Position numbers and translations under genes: made by a program
Shown here: one piece after another, positions 62,687 to 64,000 of the stretch
Layout of the letters: every line of letters starts with the position of its first letter
Numbering within the stretch: position 1 is the stretch's first letter
Notes under the pieces: generated by a model
Told to the model about the DNA's origin: nothing
Databases searched by the model: none
The model's input: the letters and a program-made list of their open reading frames with translations, nothing else
Assembly (NCBI GenBank): GCA_021850095.1
Contig: JAJZRX010000007.1
Span: 1-64,000, forward strand
Source: Deltaproteobacteria bacterium
Lineage (GTDB): Bacteria > Desulfobacterota > Desulfuromonadia > Geobacterales > Pseudopelobacteraceae
DNA length: 64,000 nt
Reading direction: 5' to 3'

Positions 62687-63625
62687 ATGACGCATCTTCT
62701 CCGCCGTATCTTCACGCCGGTCATGACCATGATCGCAATCCAGCTGGTCTGGATCACCCTGGTGGTGTTCTGGATCTACTGGTTTATCGGCAAAGACCGG
62801 GAATTCAAGGCCCTGGCCGAAAAATACCGGCCGGAACTGATCGGGAAGGGCTTGAACTGGCCGGTCATGGTGGAGGGGATCGGCCTGCTGCTGCTGATCC
62901 TGATCGGCGCCTATGTCATTTTCGTCTTCTGGAACCGCCAGTCGCACCTGTATGCCCAGCAGCGCAACGTCATTTCCCAGATCACCCACGAGCTCAAATC
63001 ACCCCTGGCTTCCATCCAGCTGCATCTGGAAACGATCCGCCTGCGACGCCCCAACGAGGAAAGGCTGGATTCATTCGTCGGCACGATGCTGGCCGACACG
63101 GAACGGCTGCATTACCTGATCAACAACCTGCTGATGGCCGCCCGCCTGGAGCAGCGCCGCAAACCGACCGAGCGGCGCCTGACCGACCTGACGGCGCTGG
63201 TCGGGGAACATGTGGAACGCGAACAAGCCTCCCTGGCCCATGGCGGCAGGATTGTTTTTGAAGCCGAGCCCGGGCTGAAAGCGCTGGTCGATCCGGAAGA
63301 GATGGGTATGGTGGTGCGCAACCTGTTTGAAAATGCCATCCTCTACTCGACCCAGAGTCCCGAAATAAACGTCCGGCTGGTCAAAACCGGCACTCTGCTG
63401 CAGCTCTCGGTTCAGGATCAGGGGCGCGGATTGGAGCCCAGGGAACGGAAAAAGATCTTCGAACGCTTCTACCGGGTGCAGCCCCCCGGCGAAAACGTGC
63501 GCGGCACCGGCCTGGGGCTGTACATCGTCGAATCGGTCATCCGGGGTTATGGCGGCACGGTGGGGGTCACCAGCCCCGGCCTGGGCCAGGGCAGCACCTT
63601 CACGATTAAAATACCGGCGGAGTGA
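62687..63625 (+). CDS. Sensor histidine kinase
   Basis: Two TM segments; ITHELKSPLASIQLHLETIRLR H-box; VRNLFENAILYS N-box; GTGLGLYIVESV G-box. Confidence 0.95.
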   Translation: MTHLLRRIFTPVMTMIAIQLVWITLVVFWIYWFIGKDREFKALAEKYRPELIGKGLNWPVMVEGIGLLLLILIGAYVIFVFWNRQSHLYAQQRNVISQITHELKSPLASIQLHLETIRLRRPNEERLDSFVGTMLADTERLHYLINNLLMAARLEQRRKPTERRLTDLTALVGEHVEREQASLAHGGRIVFEAEPGLKALVDPEEMGMVVRNLFENAILYSTQSPEINVRLVKTGTLLQLSVQDQGRGLEPRERKKIFERFYRVQPPGENVRGTGLGLYIVESVIRGYGGTVGVTSPGLGQGSTFTIKIPAE

Positions 63626-63630
63626 GGAAC

Positions 63631-64000
63631 ATGAGCATGAACAACGGCAAACCACACATCATGCTGGTTGAGGATGAAATCCATCTGGCGCGCGGCATCT
63701 GCTACAACCTGGAGGAAGAGGGGTTGCGCATCAGCCACTTTGAAACCGGCGAGAGCGCTCTTAAATCGCTGGAAGTCGAGCGCTTCGACCTGATCATTCT
63801 GGACGTGATGCTGCCCGGCATGAGCGGCTATGAAGCCTGCCGGCTGATCCGCAGTCTGGATCCGCGCGTACCGATCCTGATGCTGACCGCCCGCTCCGAA
63901 GACGCCGACCGGGTCGAAGGGCTGGAGAACGGGGCCGATGACTACCTGACCAAGCCGTTCAACCTGGCCGAGTTTCTGCTGCGGGTCAAGGGGATGCTGC
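63631..64000 (+). CDS. Response regulator, OmpR-type receiver (partial, runs off window)
   Basis: IMLVEDEIHLARGICYNLEEEGL...FDLIILDVMLPGMSGYEACRLIRSL...ILMLTARSEDADRVEGLENGADDYLTKPF; not in the ORF track because no stop is present. Confidence 0.93.
   Translation, partial: MSMNNGKPHIMLVEDEIHLARGICYNLEEEGLRISHFETGESALKSLEVERFDLIILDVMLPGMSGYEACRLIRSLDPRVPILMLTARSEDADRVEGLENGADDYLTKPFNLAEFLLRVKGML

Overview
The window looks like a chromosomal segment of a Geobacter-like deltaproteobacterium (Desulfuromonadia). This is inferred from PpcA-type triheme cytochromes, gene content and order; no search was run. Most of it is housekeeping: topA-dprA, dnaB, a pilT operon, moaC-mogA-selB, ppdK, uvrB, gltX, thiSGE, flbD-motAB, metX, hisZ-purA, def-fmt, mtnA-glnE, chrA halves, a dinG-like helicase and a two-component system. 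The left end (1-1850) is an accessory restriction/DUF1016 locus with decay and a family of small palindromes. The strongest non-obvious find is an unlisted 85-aa gene at 53694-53951 (-). It is a carboxymuconolactone decarboxylase/AhpD-like protein whose reading frame contains an in-frame TGA exactly where the second Cys of the CxxC...H redox motif belongs (GCPT-TGA-FKKH). It has a SECIS-like hairpin (7-bp stem, GGUC loop) starting 10 nt after the TGA, and selB is in the same window, so it is most likely a selenoprotein. Also notable: a PilB/GspE-like protein without Walker motifs next to pilT, a RadC/JAB-DinG helicase fusion, TPP and SAM-I riboswitches (the SAM-I terminator appears to hide the metX Shine-Dalgarno), a pseudo-receiver diguanylate cyclase, and a secreted TPR protein with a histone-like Lys-rich tail.
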